Source of the DNA: Pelomonas sp965229315
Lineage (GTDB): Bacteria; Pseudomonadota; Gammaproteobacteria; Burkholderiales; Burkholderiaceae_C
DNA length: 64,000 bases
Direction: 5' to 3'
Assembly: GCF_965229315.1 (NCBI RefSeq)
Contig: NZ_CBDDJA010000001.1
Location: 496,001-560,000, forward strand
Shown here: piece after piece, positions 54,111 to 64,000 of the stretch
Numbering within the stretch: position 1 is the stretch's first letter
Layout: each line of letters opens with the position of its first letter
Translations under genes and position numbers: made by a program
Notes under the pieces: generated by a model
What the model was told of the DNA's origin: nothing
What the model saw: only the letters and a program-made list of their open reading frames with translations
Database searches by the model: none

Positions 54111-54215
54111 ATGACGCATGTTGCACGCAAGGCCCGCCGCGGCCTCGGCTGGGCCATCTTCGCGGGCGGCAATGCCGCCGCCCTGTCCATGCTCGGCCAC
54201 TGGCTGGCGCATTGA
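54111..54215 (+). CDS. 34-residue membrane peptide downstream of katG
   Basis: ATG 54111 has AAGGA seven bases upstream and is 11 bases after the katG stop. The peptide has a basic N-terminus (THVARKARRG) and one short hydrophobic segment (WAIFAGGNAAALSMLGHWLAH). It is too short for homology calls. Position suggests co-expression with katG under peroxide stress. It may be real or a chance frame; ribosome site and spacing favour real. Confidence 0.5.
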   Translation: MTHVARKARRGLGWAIFAGGNAAALSMLGHWLAH

Positions 54216-54227
54216 CGCGATGGCCGC

Positions 54228-54255
54228 GACGGCGGCGAACCGCATCGCCGCCGTC
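54228..54255 (+). terminator. Strong inverted repeat between the katG unit and dps
   Basis: Perfect 11-base-pair GC-rich stem (GACGGCGGCGA with TCGCCGCCGTC) around a six-base loop. No T-run follows. It probably ends or trims the katG transcript before dps. Confidence 0.55.
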
Positions 54256-54302
54256 ACGCGCATCCGTTAGGCTCACGAGAACATCACCCCCCGGAGTTGC
54301 CC

Positions 54303-54797
54303 ATGGCCAAGAAACCCGCCGCCCCTTCCATCAGCATCGGCATCAGCGACAAGGACCGCGCGGCGATCGCCGCCGGGCTGTCCAAGCTGCTGGCCGAGAC
54401 CTACACGCTGTACCTGACGACGCACAACTTCCACTGGAACGTCACGGGCCCGATGTTCAACAGCCTGCACGCGATGTTCATGGCGCAGTACACCGAGCTG
54501 TGGAACGCGGTGGACCCCATCGCCGAGCGCATCCGCTCGCTGGGCCACCCGGCACCCGGCAGCTACGCGCAGTTCACCAAGCTCAGCGGCCTGCCCGACG
54601 CGCCGAGCGAACCGCCCAAGGCGCTGAAGATGGTCGAGCTGCTGATGCAGGGCCACGAGGCCGTCGCGCGCACGGCGCGTTCCATCTTCCCGCTGGTCGA
54701 CAAGGCCGGCGACGAACCGACGGCCGACCTGCTGACGCAGCGGCTGACGGTGCACGAGCAAACGGCATGGATGCTGCGCAGCCTGCTGGCGGAGTGA
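54303..54797 (+). CDS. dps: Dps-family DNA-protecting ferritin
   Basis: 164 residues, forming a 12-subunit iron-storage shell that oxidises Fe(II) with peroxide. Ferroxidase residues are seen in THNFHWNVTG, NSLHAMFMAQYTELW and DPIAERIRSLG. ATG 54303 has GGAG six bases upstream; a TTG two codons earlier is not needed. It is part of the oxyR-katG-dps peroxide defence block. Confidence 0.93.
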   Translation: MAKKPAAPSISIGISDKDRAAIAAGLSKLLAETYTLYLTTHNFHWNVTGPMFNSLHAMFMAQYTELWNAVDPIAERIRSLGHPAPGSYAQFTKLSGLPDAPSEPPKALKMVELLMQGHEAVARTARSIFPLVDKAGDEPTADLLTQRLTVHEQTAWMLRSLLAE

Positions 54798-54813
54798 TCC
54801 AAGCGAGGCCCGC

Positions 54814-55419
54814 ATGAAGGTTGCGATCCTGACGTTCGACGGATTCAACGAACTCGACACCTTCATCGCGCTGGGCCTGCTCAACCGGCTGCACCACCTG
54901 GGCTGGGCGGCGGCCGTCACCAGCCCGACCGCGCAGGTCACGTCGATGAACGGCGTGACCGTCACCGCGCAGCAACCTTTGGCATTCGCCAACGAGGCCG
55001 ACGTCGTGCTGTTCGGCAGCGGCCTCCACACCCGCGCCATCGCCGCCGACGGCGCGCTGCTGGACCGCCTGGCGCTCGACCCGGTGCGCCAGCTCATCGG
55101 CGGCCAGTGCTCGGGCACGCTGCTGATGGCCCGCCTGGGCCTGCTGGCCGACATGCCTGCCTGCACCGACTCGACGACCAAGCCCTGGGTGGTGGAAGCC
55201 GGCGTGCGCGTGCTGGAGGAACCCTTCCACGCTCGCGGCCCCATCGCCACGGCCGGCGGCTGCCTGGCGTCGCAATACCTCGCGGCCTGGGTGATGGCCT
55301 CGCGCGCCGGGCTGGACGCGGCGCGCAGCGCGCTGCGCTACGCGGCGCCGGTGGGCGAGAAGGAGGCCTACGTGGAGCGGCTGCTGGCCGTCGTCACGCC
55401 GTTTCTGCCGGCGGACTGA
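54814..55419 (+). CDS. DJ-1/PfpI-family protein
   Basis: 201 residues with the glutamine-amidotransferase-like fold and the nucleophile elbow GGQCSGTLLMARLG (C99). The opening FDGFNELDTFIALGLLNRL is typical of the ThiJ/PfpI group. Possible roles are a glyoxalase/deglycase-like or stress function; the exact reaction is not predictable. It follows dps by 16 bases and overlaps the desaturase 3' end by 26 bases on the opposite strand. Confidence 0.85.
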   Translation: MKVAILTFDGFNELDTFIALGLLNRLHHLGWAAAVTSPTAQVTSMNGVTVTAQQPLAFANEADVVLFGSGLHTRAIAADGALLDRLALDPVRQLIGGQCSGTLLMARLGLLADMPACTDSTTKPWVVEAGVRVLEEPFHARGPIATAGGCLASQYLAAWVMASRAGLDAARSALRYAAPVGEKEAYVERLLAVVTPFLPAD

Positions 55420-56422
55420 CGGCGCGCGTGGCCTCGCGCAGCCGCGCGATGCCCTCGCCCAGGGACTTCACCGTCACCTGGTGGTATTCCGAACCGGCCG
55501 GCAGCTGCGCCATCAGGCGGCGGTGCGCCGTGGGCATGGCGTGATACGGCAGGTAGGGCGCCACATGGTGCAGCGCGTGAAAGCGCAGGCCCACCGGGCA
55601 CAGCAGCACGGCCACGAGGCCGTTGGAATCGACATTCAGCGAGTCCAGCAACTGGCCACGCGCGTCGCGGCCCTCGGCGGCTTCGACGTACAGGTGCGTG
55701 CCACCCAGCGCGCGGATGGTGTTCAGCGTCGCAATCGCAATGACCAGCAGTGCCCACGCGCCCACCCAGGCCCAGCCCGCGAAGACGCCGACAGCCACCA
55801 GCGCCCAGGCCCAGGCGCAGCACCACCACTCGATGCGCATCGCCTCGGCGCGGGCGCTCTCCTTGATGGCCGGCGCACGGAACGGCATGCGCAACGCCAT
55901 GTGCACGAACTCCGGGATCATCTTTTCGCGGATCGGCGGCAGTACGGCGGCCAGCGGCGTCAGGAGGGCGAAGCGCACCCACAGCGCCAGCGGCAGGAAC
56001 ACGTTCAGCACGAACAGCTTGGCGATGGCGGCGCCCGCCCGGCCATGGAACTGGTCGTACTCGCCATCGCCGGCCGTGCCGTAGACCTGCTTGTTGTGAT
56101 GGCCCTGGTGGATGGGCAGGTACAGCAGGAACGGGATCAGCAGCGGCACGCCGGACAGCGCGTGCCAGGTGCGCCGAAAGCCGTTCATGCCCTGCTGATG
56201 GAAGATTTCGTGGATGAAGGCCAGGCTGCGGTACAGCAGCAGCACCGCCGCGACGAAGGCCAGCCCGCGTACCCAGGCAGGCCCCGGCTGCATGGCCCCG
56301 GCGAAGCAGGCCCAGCCCAGCCCGGCACTCAGCAGCAGGTCCGTGTAGAAGATGCCCGGCCGCGGGTCGCGCAGGTCCGCCACCAGCTCCTGCACCCGCC
56401 TCATGTCCACCTGCTTGTCCAT
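55394..56422 (-). CDS. Membrane fatty-acid desaturase family protein
   Basis: 342 residues with four to six membrane helices and three His boxes for the di-iron centre: HEIFHQQ, HQGHH and HALHH. This resembles the DesA/CrtW-like superfamily acting on acyl chains or related lipids. ATG 56422 (AGAAGG just upstream) is preferred; a 40-residue upstream extension to 56542 is not family-like. Fatty-acid, sphingolipid or carotenoid substrate cannot be told from sequence alone. Confidence 0.87.
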   Translation of the reverse strand: MDKQVDMRRVQELVADLRDPRPGIFYTDLLLSAGLGWACFAGAMQPGPAWVRGLAFVAAVLLLYRSLAFIHEIFHQQGMNGFRRTWHALSGVPLLIPFLLYLPIHQGHHNKQVYGTAGDGEYDQFHGRAGAAIAKLFVLNVFLPLALWVRFALLTPLAAVLPPIREKMIPEFVHMALRMPFRAPAIKESARAEAMRIEWWCCAWAWALVAVGVFAGWAWVGAWALLVIAIATLNTIRALGGTHLYVEAAEGRDARGQLLDSLNVDSNGLVAVLLCPVGLRFHALHHVAPYLPYHAMPTAHRRLMAQLPAGSEYHQVTVKSLGEGIARLREATRAVSPPAETA

Positions 56423-56628
56423 GGCCTTCTCGTCTTGCTCAACTTGCTCACCATAATCCAGCGGCTTTCGATGCTCCAGAGGTTTCCAGAACGCCCGCTG
56501 GCATTGGTGTCGACTTTTGCGCCCTTTCTGCGCTTCCTGCAACCGTTCGCCGCGTCGCCTCGCGCTCTAGGGCTGTGGACCGTAGCGTGTCAGCGGACCC
56601 ATCCAGGTTCGCAACGGGAGATTGATTG

Positions 56629-57198
56629 ATGAAAGCATCCGCCATCGTGGCCGCCATCGGGGTTGGCGTGCTGGCCACCGCCCTCGCCAAACCAACGAGC
56701 CTGCCTTCGGGCTGGCTGCAGACCGGCAATGCCAAGACCTGCGAAGGCTCCGTGGTGACGACCGGCAGCGGCCCCAGCCCCAAGGTCTTCAACATCGAGT
56801 GCAAACCGGATACCCAAGGTTTTTCGACACTGATGCAGCAGATCGACAGCGCCGACTACGCCGGCAAGCGCGTGCGCCTGAGCGCCCAGGTCCATGGCGA
56901 GCGCGTCGCCGAATGGAGCGGCCTGTGGATGCGCGCGGACAGCGGTCAGCGGCCGGGCACCGCCTTCGACAACATGAGTGACCGGCCGCTGCGCGGCAGC
57001 TTCGGGTGGCAGCAGTCCCAGATCGTTTTGGACGTCCCGGCCGACGCGACGACGCTGAGCTTCGGCTTCCTGCTGGAAGGCCCAGGCCGGCTTCAGGCCA
57101 CGAAGTTCCAGCTGGAGGTGGTGTCCGACGCCACGGCCACTACCGGCCACGGGCCGCTCAAGGCCCTGCCACGCCAGGCCGGCAACCTGACGCCATGA
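56629..57198 (+). CDS. Secreted jelly-roll-like protein of unknown function
   Basis: 189 residues: ATG 56629 with GGGAG upstream, signal peptide ending ALAK. The mature part carries the pattern GFSTLMQQIDSADYAGKRVRLSAQV, EWSGLWMRAD, AFDNMSDRPLRG and VLDVPADATTLSFGFLLEG, a beta-sandwich module also found in soil gammaproteobacterial and Bacillus proteins often labelled as regulators. It has no DNA-binding part here. Its stop overlaps the next kinase gene start (ATGA), so it may be a periplasmic accessory to that kinase. Confidence 0.78.
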   Translation: MKASAIVAAIGVGVLATALAKPTSLPSGWLQTGNAKTCEGSVVTTGSGPSPKVFNIECKPDTQGFSTLMQQIDSADYAGKRVRLSAQVHGERVAEWSGLWMRADSGQRPGTAFDNMSDRPLRGSFGWQQSQIVLDVPADATTLSFGFLLEGPGRLQATKFQLEVVSDATATTGHGPLKALPRQAGNLTP

Positions 57199-58229
57199 GA
57201 TACGCGGATCGACCGCTGGGCAACGAGCTGGCGCTGGCGCTGGCGGAGGAGGCGCTGGGCTGGCACAGCGCCCGGCCGCTGCTGGCCGGCGTCGCGCTGT
57301 TTGCGCTGTCGGCCATCTGGCTGCGCGGACATGCGGCCTGGGCGTTGTCCCTCGGCCTGTGGCTGGGACATGCGGCGACAGACGGCCTGTGCGGCCTGCT
57401 CGGCCGACGCTTGAACGCAGACCAGCAGCCCGCGCTGCCCGGCCTGCTGCTGCTGGCCCTGCTGCTGGGTGCGTTGCTGGGCTGGGCCACTGAACAGGCC
57501 CTGGCGCAGGAGCCGCGCAGCGGCGACGACCGCGTCACCCGCGCCTGGCTGCATTTCAGCTTCTGCGCGCTGCTGTTGGGACTGCCGTTGCTGCAAGGCC
57601 TGCGCCGGCTGCGCGCCGTGCGTCGCGTCGAGCAGGAGCGGGCGCGGCTGCGGGCCGAGCTGCAGATGCTGCAGGCGCAGATCGAGCCGCACTTCCTGTT
57701 CAACACGCTGGCAACGCTGCGCAGCTTCGTACGCCAGGGTTCAGACCGCGCGCTGCCGCTGCTGGACGCGGTCAGCGGTTTCCTGGACACCGTGCTGGCC
57801 CGCATCCGCCAGACCGAGTCCACGCTGGGCGAGGAGTGCCAGCTCGTCGAGCACTACCTGACCATCATGAGGCTGCGCCTGGGCGAGCGACTGAGCTGGC
57901 GCATCGACGTCGACGACGCGTTGCGCCAGCTGCCGCTGCCCCCGCTGATGCTGCAGCCGCTGGTGGAAAACGCCATCCAGCACGGCATCGAGCCGAGCGA
58001 AAGCGGCGGGCACGTGCGCTTGCAGGCCACGCGGCTGGGTGGGCGGCTGCAGCTGCGCGTCAGCAACAGCGGCAAGGCGCTGGCCGACACTGCGCCCACT
58101 GGCCACGGCCTGGCCCTGGCGAATCTGCGGCAGCGCTTGCTGGCGCTGCATGGCGGTCATGCCGAGCTTCAGCTCACCACCACGGCCGACGGGCTCACTG
58201 AAGCCACGCTCTCATTGCCCCTGCCATGA
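57195..58229 (+). CDS. LytS-type sensor histidine kinase (second pair)
   Basis: 344 residues. Four or so hydrophobic helices in the first about 140 residues, a basic coiled linker (VRRVEQERARLRAELQMLQ), the phospho-acceptor motif IEPHFLFNTLATLRSF, N box LVENAIQHGI and G box GHGLALANLRQRL. It overlaps both neighbours by ATGA junctions, so three genes are translated as one unit. Confidence 0.92.
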   Translation: MRYADRPLGNELALALAEEALGWHSARPLLAGVALFALSAIWLRGHAAWALSLGLWLGHAATDGLCGLLGRRLNADQQPALPGLLLLALLLGALLGWATEQALAQEPRSGDDRVTRAWLHFSFCALLLGLPLLQGLRRLRAVRRVEQERARLRAELQMLQAQIEPHFLFNTLATLRSFVRQGSDRALPLLDAVSGFLDTVLARIRQTESTLGEECQLVEHYLTIMRLRLGERLSWRIDVDDALRQLPLPPLMLQPLVENAIQHGIEPSESGGHVRLQATRLGGRLQLRVSNSGKALADTAPTGHGLALANLRQRLLALHGGHAELQLTTTADGLTEATLSLPLP

Positions 58230-58924
58230 CCACAGCCCTGATCGCCGATGACGAGCCGCCGCTGCTGCAAGAGCTGCGCGAACTGCTGGCCCAGGCCTGG
58301 CCCGAACTGGACATCGTCGGCCAAGCGCGCAATGGCACGGAGGCGCGCCGGCTGCTGGACGAGCTGCGCCCCGACATCGCCTTCCTGGACATCCGCATGC
58401 CAGGCATCGACGGCCTGGCGCTGGCGGAGCTGGCCCCGCCGCAGACGCGGCTGGTGTTCGTGACCGCGCATGCCGAGCATGCGCTGCAGGCCTTTGAGCA
58501 CGCGGCGGTGGACTACTTGCACAAGCCGGTCACGCCAGCGCGGCTGGCGGCCACCGTGCAGCGCCTGCAAACGGCCACGCCCGGCCGCAGCCGCCCTCCG
58601 CTGCGCTTCCTGCAGGCCTGGACCGGCAACACGATGCGGGTGCTGGACGTGGACCAGCTGGCCGCGCTGCGCTCGGAGCTGCGCCACACGCGGGCGCTGA
58701 GCCAGGCCGGAGAAAACCTGCTGCTTCGCACCTCGCTGGGTGAGCTGCTGCAGGAACTTGACCCGCAACTGTTCTGGCAGATCCACCGCGGCTCGGCCGT
58801 CAACGCGCGCGCCATCGAGCGCGTCGAGCGCCGCGACGACGGCGAGCTGTGGGTGCACCTGACAGGCCTGGCCCAGCCGCTGCCCGTCAGCCGGGCACAC
58901 CGCGGGCGCTTTCGCGGCATGTAG
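58226..58924 (+). CDS. LytTR-family response regulator (second pair)
   Basis: 232 residues: receiver (IADDEPPLLQEL, phospho-Asp in AFLDIRMPGIDG, TAHAEHAL, HKPVTPA) and a LytTR DNA-binding domain (LLLRTSLGELLQELDPQLFWQIHRGSAVNARAI). Partner of the kinase just upstream. Targets unknown; convergent with the serine hydrolase gene, 12 bases apart. Confidence 0.92.
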   Translation: MTTALIADDEPPLLQELRELLAQAWPELDIVGQARNGTEARRLLDELRPDIAFLDIRMPGIDGLALAELAPPQTRLVFVTAHAEHALQAFEHAAVDYLHKPVTPARLAATVQRLQTATPGRSRPPLRFLQAWTGNTMRVLDVDQLAALRSELRHTRALSQAGENLLLRTSLGELLQELDPQLFWQIHRGSAVNARAIERVERRDDGELWVHLTGLAQPLPVSRAHRGRFRGM

Positions 58925-58936
58925 GCAGGCAGGGTC

Positions 58937-60766
58937 CTATTCGCCCAGCTTGCGCAGCGCGGCCTGCGCCGACGGCATGTTGGGCTGCAGCGCCAGCGCC
59001 TTGCGATAGGCGATGCGGGCCTGCGCGTTGTCCGCCAGCATCATGTGCGCCTCACCCAGGCCGTCCCACGCGTTGGCCGATTCGGGATAGAGCTCGGTGT
59101 TGAGCTGCATCAGCGCCAGCGCCGCAGTCTTGTCGCCGCGGCGCAGCAGGCCGTACGCCTGCTGGTTCAGGTAGCCCTCGCTGCCCGCCTCGTCGCGGCT
59201 GTCGCGCAGCGTGCGGTAGGCCGCCAGCGCGGCCGCCTTGTCGCCGGCCAGCAGCAGCTCGCGCGGCAGGCGCTGCGTGTCGGCCAGCCGCGGCAGCAGC
59301 TGCGCCGTCCCTCGCGCCTGCTCCATGCGCAGGCGCCAGCGGCCGTCGGTGTCGGGCTCGAAGCTGCGTGCCGCTTCCTGGTCGCGCTGCAGGTAGCGGC
59401 CGCCGGCCACCGGCACCAGTTCGCGGGCTTCTTCACCGGCCGTGCCGATGAAGAGGCGGTCGCCCTGGCGCGTCACCTGCATCACCTGCTCGGCGTTGAG
59501 GCGGTAGCGGCCGGGCGCCTTGTCCAGCGCCTCGGCGCTGGCCGGCAGCGGCGCCAGCGTCTTGAAGCCGGGCCAGCGGTACTCGTGCGCCACGGCCCGC
59601 TGCAGCTCGTACATCAGCGCGGGCTGGTTGGCGTTGATCATGATGGCGACGCCCTGGCCGCTGCGCTGGTGCCCCATCATCGTGGCGCAGAAGCCCTCGT
59701 CCCAGCCGCCATGGGCGAAATAGGCTTCACCTTCAACCTTCGGCACGGCGAAACCCAGGCCATAGCCGCCGGCTCGCTCGGTGAGCATGTCGCGGGCCAG
59801 CGCCGCGGATACCAGCTTGCTGTGCCCGCCGAGCGCCTGCTGCACGCCCAGCGCGAAGCGACCCAGGTCCTGTGAGGTGGTCCACAGGCCGGCCGCGGCC
59901 ATCTCGGGGTAGCGGTGGCGCTTGCCGGCCACGGCGCTGCCGTCGGGCAGCACGCCGGCCGCGGTACGGGCCAGCAACGCGGGCGGCAGTTGCTGCTCGT
60001 AGGTGCTGTCCGCCATGCCCAGCGGGCCCAGCACGCGCTGCTGCATCAGCCGCGGGAAGGGCTGGCCGACGGCATCGCCCATCAGCAGCTGCGCCACCGT
60101 ATAGCCGCCACCGGAGTAGCGGAAGCCCTGGCCCGGCAGCTGGTCCACCCGCACCGCGGCGGAGTTGGCCGGCGGTTTGCCGTCGAGCACCGCGAGGACG
60201 TCGGGCACCTCGGCGTCCGCGGCGTAGCCGGCAAAGCCGGACACGGTCAGCCCGCCCGTGTGGCTGAGCAGGTGCGCCAGCGTGACGGGCACCTGCCGGG
60301 TCCAGTCGTTCTCGGGAATGCGCCAGGACTTCAGCTGCGCGTTGACCGGCGTCTGCAACGACAGCTTGCCGTCCTGCACCAGCGCCAGCGCCCCGAAGGC
60401 CGCCACCGGTTTGCTGACGGAGCCCGCCTGGAACAAGGTGTCGGGCTTGACCGGCAGGCCCAGCTCGCGGTCGGCGAGGCCGTAGACGCGCGTCCAGGCC
60501 AGGCCGTTCTGGTCGATGACGGTGATGGTGAGGCCCGGCACGCCGTAGTGCTTCATGCGCTCCTGCAAGGTCCAGGTCTTGTCGCCGACGAAGCTGACCG
60601 GTGGCCGCAGCCCGGCCAGCACACGGGCGATGCGGGCCTCGGTGTCGTCCGGCGCGGCGGCGGCGCCCGCGGCGCAGGCGGAGAACAGGGCCAGGGCCAG
60701 GCAGCGCCTGGTGAAGGGGGCGAGCGGGGCGAACGGGGCGACGTAGCGGGTCGACAGACTGCTCAT
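58937..60766 (-). CDS. Class-C beta-lactamase-like serine hydrolase with C-terminal TPRs
   Basis: 609-residue exported protein (signal peptide ending AGAAAA). The penicillin-binding/esterase fold has the nucleophile motif S116-V-S-K119. The second motif is YSGGGY, with Ser where class C enzymes have Ala and Gly where they have the Asn, and the third is HGG instead of KTG. Residues about 395-490 form an extra domain and 520-609 carry TPR-like repeats. Most such proteins are esterases or D-Ala-D-X peptidases, so antibiotic resistance should not be assumed. Confidence 0.88.
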   Translation of the reverse strand: MSSLSTRYVAPFAPLAPFTRRCLALALFSACAAGAAAAPDDTEARIARVLAGLRPPVSFVGDKTWTLQERMKHYGVPGLTITVIDQNGLAWTRVYGLADRELGLPVKPDTLFQAGSVSKPVAAFGALALVQDGKLSLQTPVNAQLKSWRIPENDWTRQVPVTLAHLLSHTGGLTVSGFAGYAADAEVPDVLAVLDGKPPANSAAVRVDQLPGQGFRYSGGGYTVAQLLMGDAVGQPFPRLMQQRVLGPLGMADSTYEQQLPPALLARTAAGVLPDGSAVAGKRHRYPEMAAAGLWTTSQDLGRFALGVQQALGGHSKLVSAALARDMLTERAGGYGLGFAVPKVEGEAYFAHGGWDEGFCATMMGHQRSGQGVAIMINANQPALMYELQRAVAHEYRWPGFKTLAPLPASAEALDKAPGRYRLNAEQVMQVTRQGDRLFIGTAGEEARELVPVAGGRYLQRDQEAARSFEPDTDGRWRLRMEQARGTAQLLPRLADTQRLPRELLLAGDKAAALAAYRTLRDSRDEAGSEGYLNQQAYGLLRRGDKTAALALMQLNTELYPESANAWDGLGEAHMMLADNAQARIAYRKALALQPNMPSAQAALRKLGE

Positions 60767-60911
60767 GGGGTGCGGGGCCGGGCGGTGAATGAAGGCCGCA
60801 GCCTAGCCACCCGGTCCGTGGACAGTCCACGCCGGCGTGACGGAATGCAGCGGCGCCTGCCTCAGATGCCGCCAGGGCCGACAATCGCCGGTTCGCTCAG
60901 AGACCATCACC

Positions 60912-62540
<1,629 letters not shown>

Positions 62541-62570
62541 GGTGGCTGGCGGGACATCTAACATCTGGCG

Positions 62571-63308
62571 ATGCCCGTTTCAGTTTCAAACACCCGGCCC
62601 TGCCCCTCCTGCAGCGACGCGATGCAGCTGCAACGCCTGCCGGCCGTGTATGGCGGCGAGGTGGAGATCGACTTCTGCTTCGCCTGCCAGGGCATCTGGT
62701 TCGACCGGCTGGAGAACCTGAAGCTCGCGCCCGAGGCCATCGCCACGGTGTTCAAGGCCATGCACCGGCACAACGGCGAGGCCCACCGGCCGTTGGCCGA
62801 GGTGCTGCGCTGCCCGGCGTGCCGCGGCCGGCTGTCGCAGGGCTTCGACATCGTGCGCAGCGGCCGCTACATCACGCACCGCTGCGAGATGCAGCACGGG
62901 CGCTTCAGCAGCTTCGCGTCGTTCATGATCGAGAAGGGCTTCGTGCGCCAGCTCACGCGGCCCGAGATCGCGGACATCGCCCGCAAGGTCGGCGTGATCC
63001 ATTGCAGCAGCTGCGGCGCGCCGGTGGACCTGCGCAAGGAGGACGCCTGCTCGCACTGCCGCTCGGCGCTGTCGCTGCTGGACCCCGAGGCGGTCGAGAA
63101 GGCGCTGCAGACCTATGCCAAGACGCCCGCCCGGCCCACGGCCCCCGACACCGCCGTGGCCGACGCCCTCGTCGCGATGGCGCGGGAACGCTCGCGCAGC
63201 GAGCGCGAGGCCGCGCGGCTGCCGGCCGCCGGCCTCGTCGGCGCGGTGCTCACGGTGGACCTGCTCAGCGTGGGCCTGAACCTGGTCAGCAGCCTGTGGG
63301 AGGACTGA
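62571..63308 (+). CDS. Zinc-ribbon (zf-TFIIB type) protein
   Basis: 245 residues. Three Cys-based zinc sites: CPSC...CFAC with the zf-TFIIB pattern GEVEIDFCFACQGIWFD, then CPAC paired with a later Cys/His, and CSSCGAP...CSHC. The C-terminus ends in one hydrophobic segment (LVGAVLTVDLLSVGLNLV). The function is unknown. It is 30 bases after prfC and five bases before the next gene, suggesting an operon. Confidence 0.8.
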   Translation: MPVSVSNTRPCPSCSDAMQLQRLPAVYGGEVEIDFCFACQGIWFDRLENLKLAPEAIATVFKAMHRHNGEAHRPLAEVLRCPACRGRLSQGFDIVRSGRYITHRCEMQHGRFSSFASFMIEKGFVRQLTRPEIADIARKVGVIHCSSCGAPVDLRKEDACSHCRSALSLLDPEAVEKALQTYAKTPARPTAPDTAVADALVAMARERSRSEREAARLPAAGLVGAVLTVDLLSVGLNLVSSLWED

Positions 63309-63313
63309 ACGCC

Positions 63314-64000
63314 ATGACGCCACCCGCCAGCCGCGATTTCGAGCAGGGCCTGGCCCTGCACCAGCAAGGCCGCCTGGACGAGGCCGAGGCCTGCTACCGC
63401 CGCATGCTGCGCACGGCGCCCACGCATTTCGACGCGCTGCACCTGCTGGGCGTGCTGGCGGGCCAGACCAACCGCTTCGACGAGGCCCTCGGCCTGCTGA
63501 CCCGCGCCCTCGCGCAACGCCCGGACAGCGCACCCGCGCTGAACAACCTGGGCAACACGCTGGGTAGCCTGGGCCGGCACCAGGACGCGGTGCAGGCCTT
63601 CGAGCGCGCGCTGGCCGTGCGCCCCGAGGACGCCAAGGCCTTGCGCAACCGCGGCACCAGCCTGCGCGCGCTGGACAAGCCCGTGGAGGCGCTGGCCAGC
63701 TTCGACGCGGCGCTGGCGCTGCAGCCCGACTACGCCGAGGCATTGATCGGTCGCGCGGAGTGCCTGCTGACGCTGCATGCCAAGGCGCAGGCCATCGAGA
63801 CCTTCCGCAAGGCCTTGGCGCTGGGCAAGGACGTGGACCAGATCCGCTACGTGCTGGCCTCGCTGGGCGCCGGGCCCGCGCCGTCCACCGCGCCGCCGGG
63901 CTATGTCGAAGCGCTGTTCGACATGTACTCGCACCACTTCGACAAGCACCTCGTCGAGAACCTGGCCTACCGCACCCCCGGGCTGCTGGTGGCCGAGCTG
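63314..64000 (+). CDS. TPR-repeat methyltransferase-like protein (cut by window end)
   Basis: The first 229 codons are in the window and the frame stays open. About five TPRs (residues 8-175: HQQGRLDEAEACYRRML, LNNLGNTLGSLGRHQDAVQAF and so on) are followed by PPGYVEALFDMYSHHFDKHL, the typical entry to the SAM-dependent methyltransferase domain of COG4976-type proteins. The methyltransferase core itself lies beyond the end, so activity cannot be judged here. Confidence 0.85.
   Translation, partial: MTPPASRDFEQGLALHQQGRLDEAEACYRRMLRTAPTHFDALHLLGVLAGQTNRFDEALGLLTRALAQRPDSAPALNNLGNTLGSLGRHQDAVQAFERALAVRPEDAKALRNRGTSLRALDKPVEALASFDAALALQPDYAEALIGRAECLLTLHAKAQAIETFRKALALGKDVDQIRYVLASLGAGPAPSTAPPGYVEALFDMYSHHFDKHLVENLAYRTPGLLVAEL

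Noticed and set aside
58937..60766. Considered as an antibiotic-resistance beta-lactamase.
   Set aside because: The second and third catalytic motifs are not those of beta-lactamases and the protein is much longer, with TPRs.

Overview
This is a GC-rich, gene-dense chromosomal segment. The most likely source is an aerobic betaproteobacterium of the order Burkholderiales, in the Rubrivivax/Leptothrix/Roseateles neighbourhood. I infer this from protein style, strong G/C preference at third codon positions, a PEP-CTERM surface protein with a CAAX-protease-related partner family, the oxyR-katG-dps arrangement, LytTR two-component pairs and histone-H1-like/SWIB proteins. There is no rRNA, tRNA, CRISPR array, insertion sequence or prophage. 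Placement below order level is not secure.

Layout. 80-5031: a tightly packed iron-acquisition operon with a TonB siderophore receptor, a PiuC-type dioxygenase, an FMN alpha-hydroxyacid dehydrogenase, a periplasmic PepSY protein and a membrane cytochrome b. 5253-10121: a SWIB/histone-like protein, a lone receiver domain, a PEP-CTERM protein and uvrA. 10356-21734: a small exported protein with three TonB-box-like repeats, a cyclase-fold protein with altered substrate residues, a cyclase-ATPase-TPR signalling protein, a BON protein, an acyltransferase, a ferritin-like/CDGSH fusion and a large hybrid sensor kinase. 21735-26139: an anomalous, visibly less GC-rich stretch. It holds two gene remnants fused back to back (an outer-membrane barrel C-terminus and the C-terminal half of alanine racemase), strong terminators, an Oar-like TonB-dependent receptor and an A/T-rich leader.

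26140-41446: housekeeping genes (malate synthase G with a divergent LysR regulator, LplT-PlsC fusion, tgt, queA, recG), an IMPACT-family protein, membrane proteins, and a sigma/anti-sigma pair that reads as one frame. 41574-48918: a LytTR two-component pair, a hydrolase, a MauG-like dihaem peroxidase, and several lipoproteins with Cys-Gly-rich N-termini, including two different peptidyl-prolyl isomerases placed head to head. 48911-56422: panC-panB, then an oxidative-stress block (oxyR, katG, a 34-residue membrane peptide, dps, a DJ-1-like protein) and a fatty-acid desaturase. 56629-64000: a secreted jelly-roll-like protein translationally coupled to a second LytTR pair, a class-C beta-lactamase-like hydrolase with TPRs, prfC, a zinc-ribbon protein and the start of a TPR-methyltransferase.

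The items that most deserve a second look are the triple TonB-box-like peptide, the sigma/anti-sigma fusion or frameshift, the alr/receptor remnant junction, the ferritin-like/CDGSH fusion, the altered cyclase next to a full cyclase-ATPase, and a pair of related intergenic repeats about 9 kb apart. I found no multi-gene system that I could confidently call entirely new.
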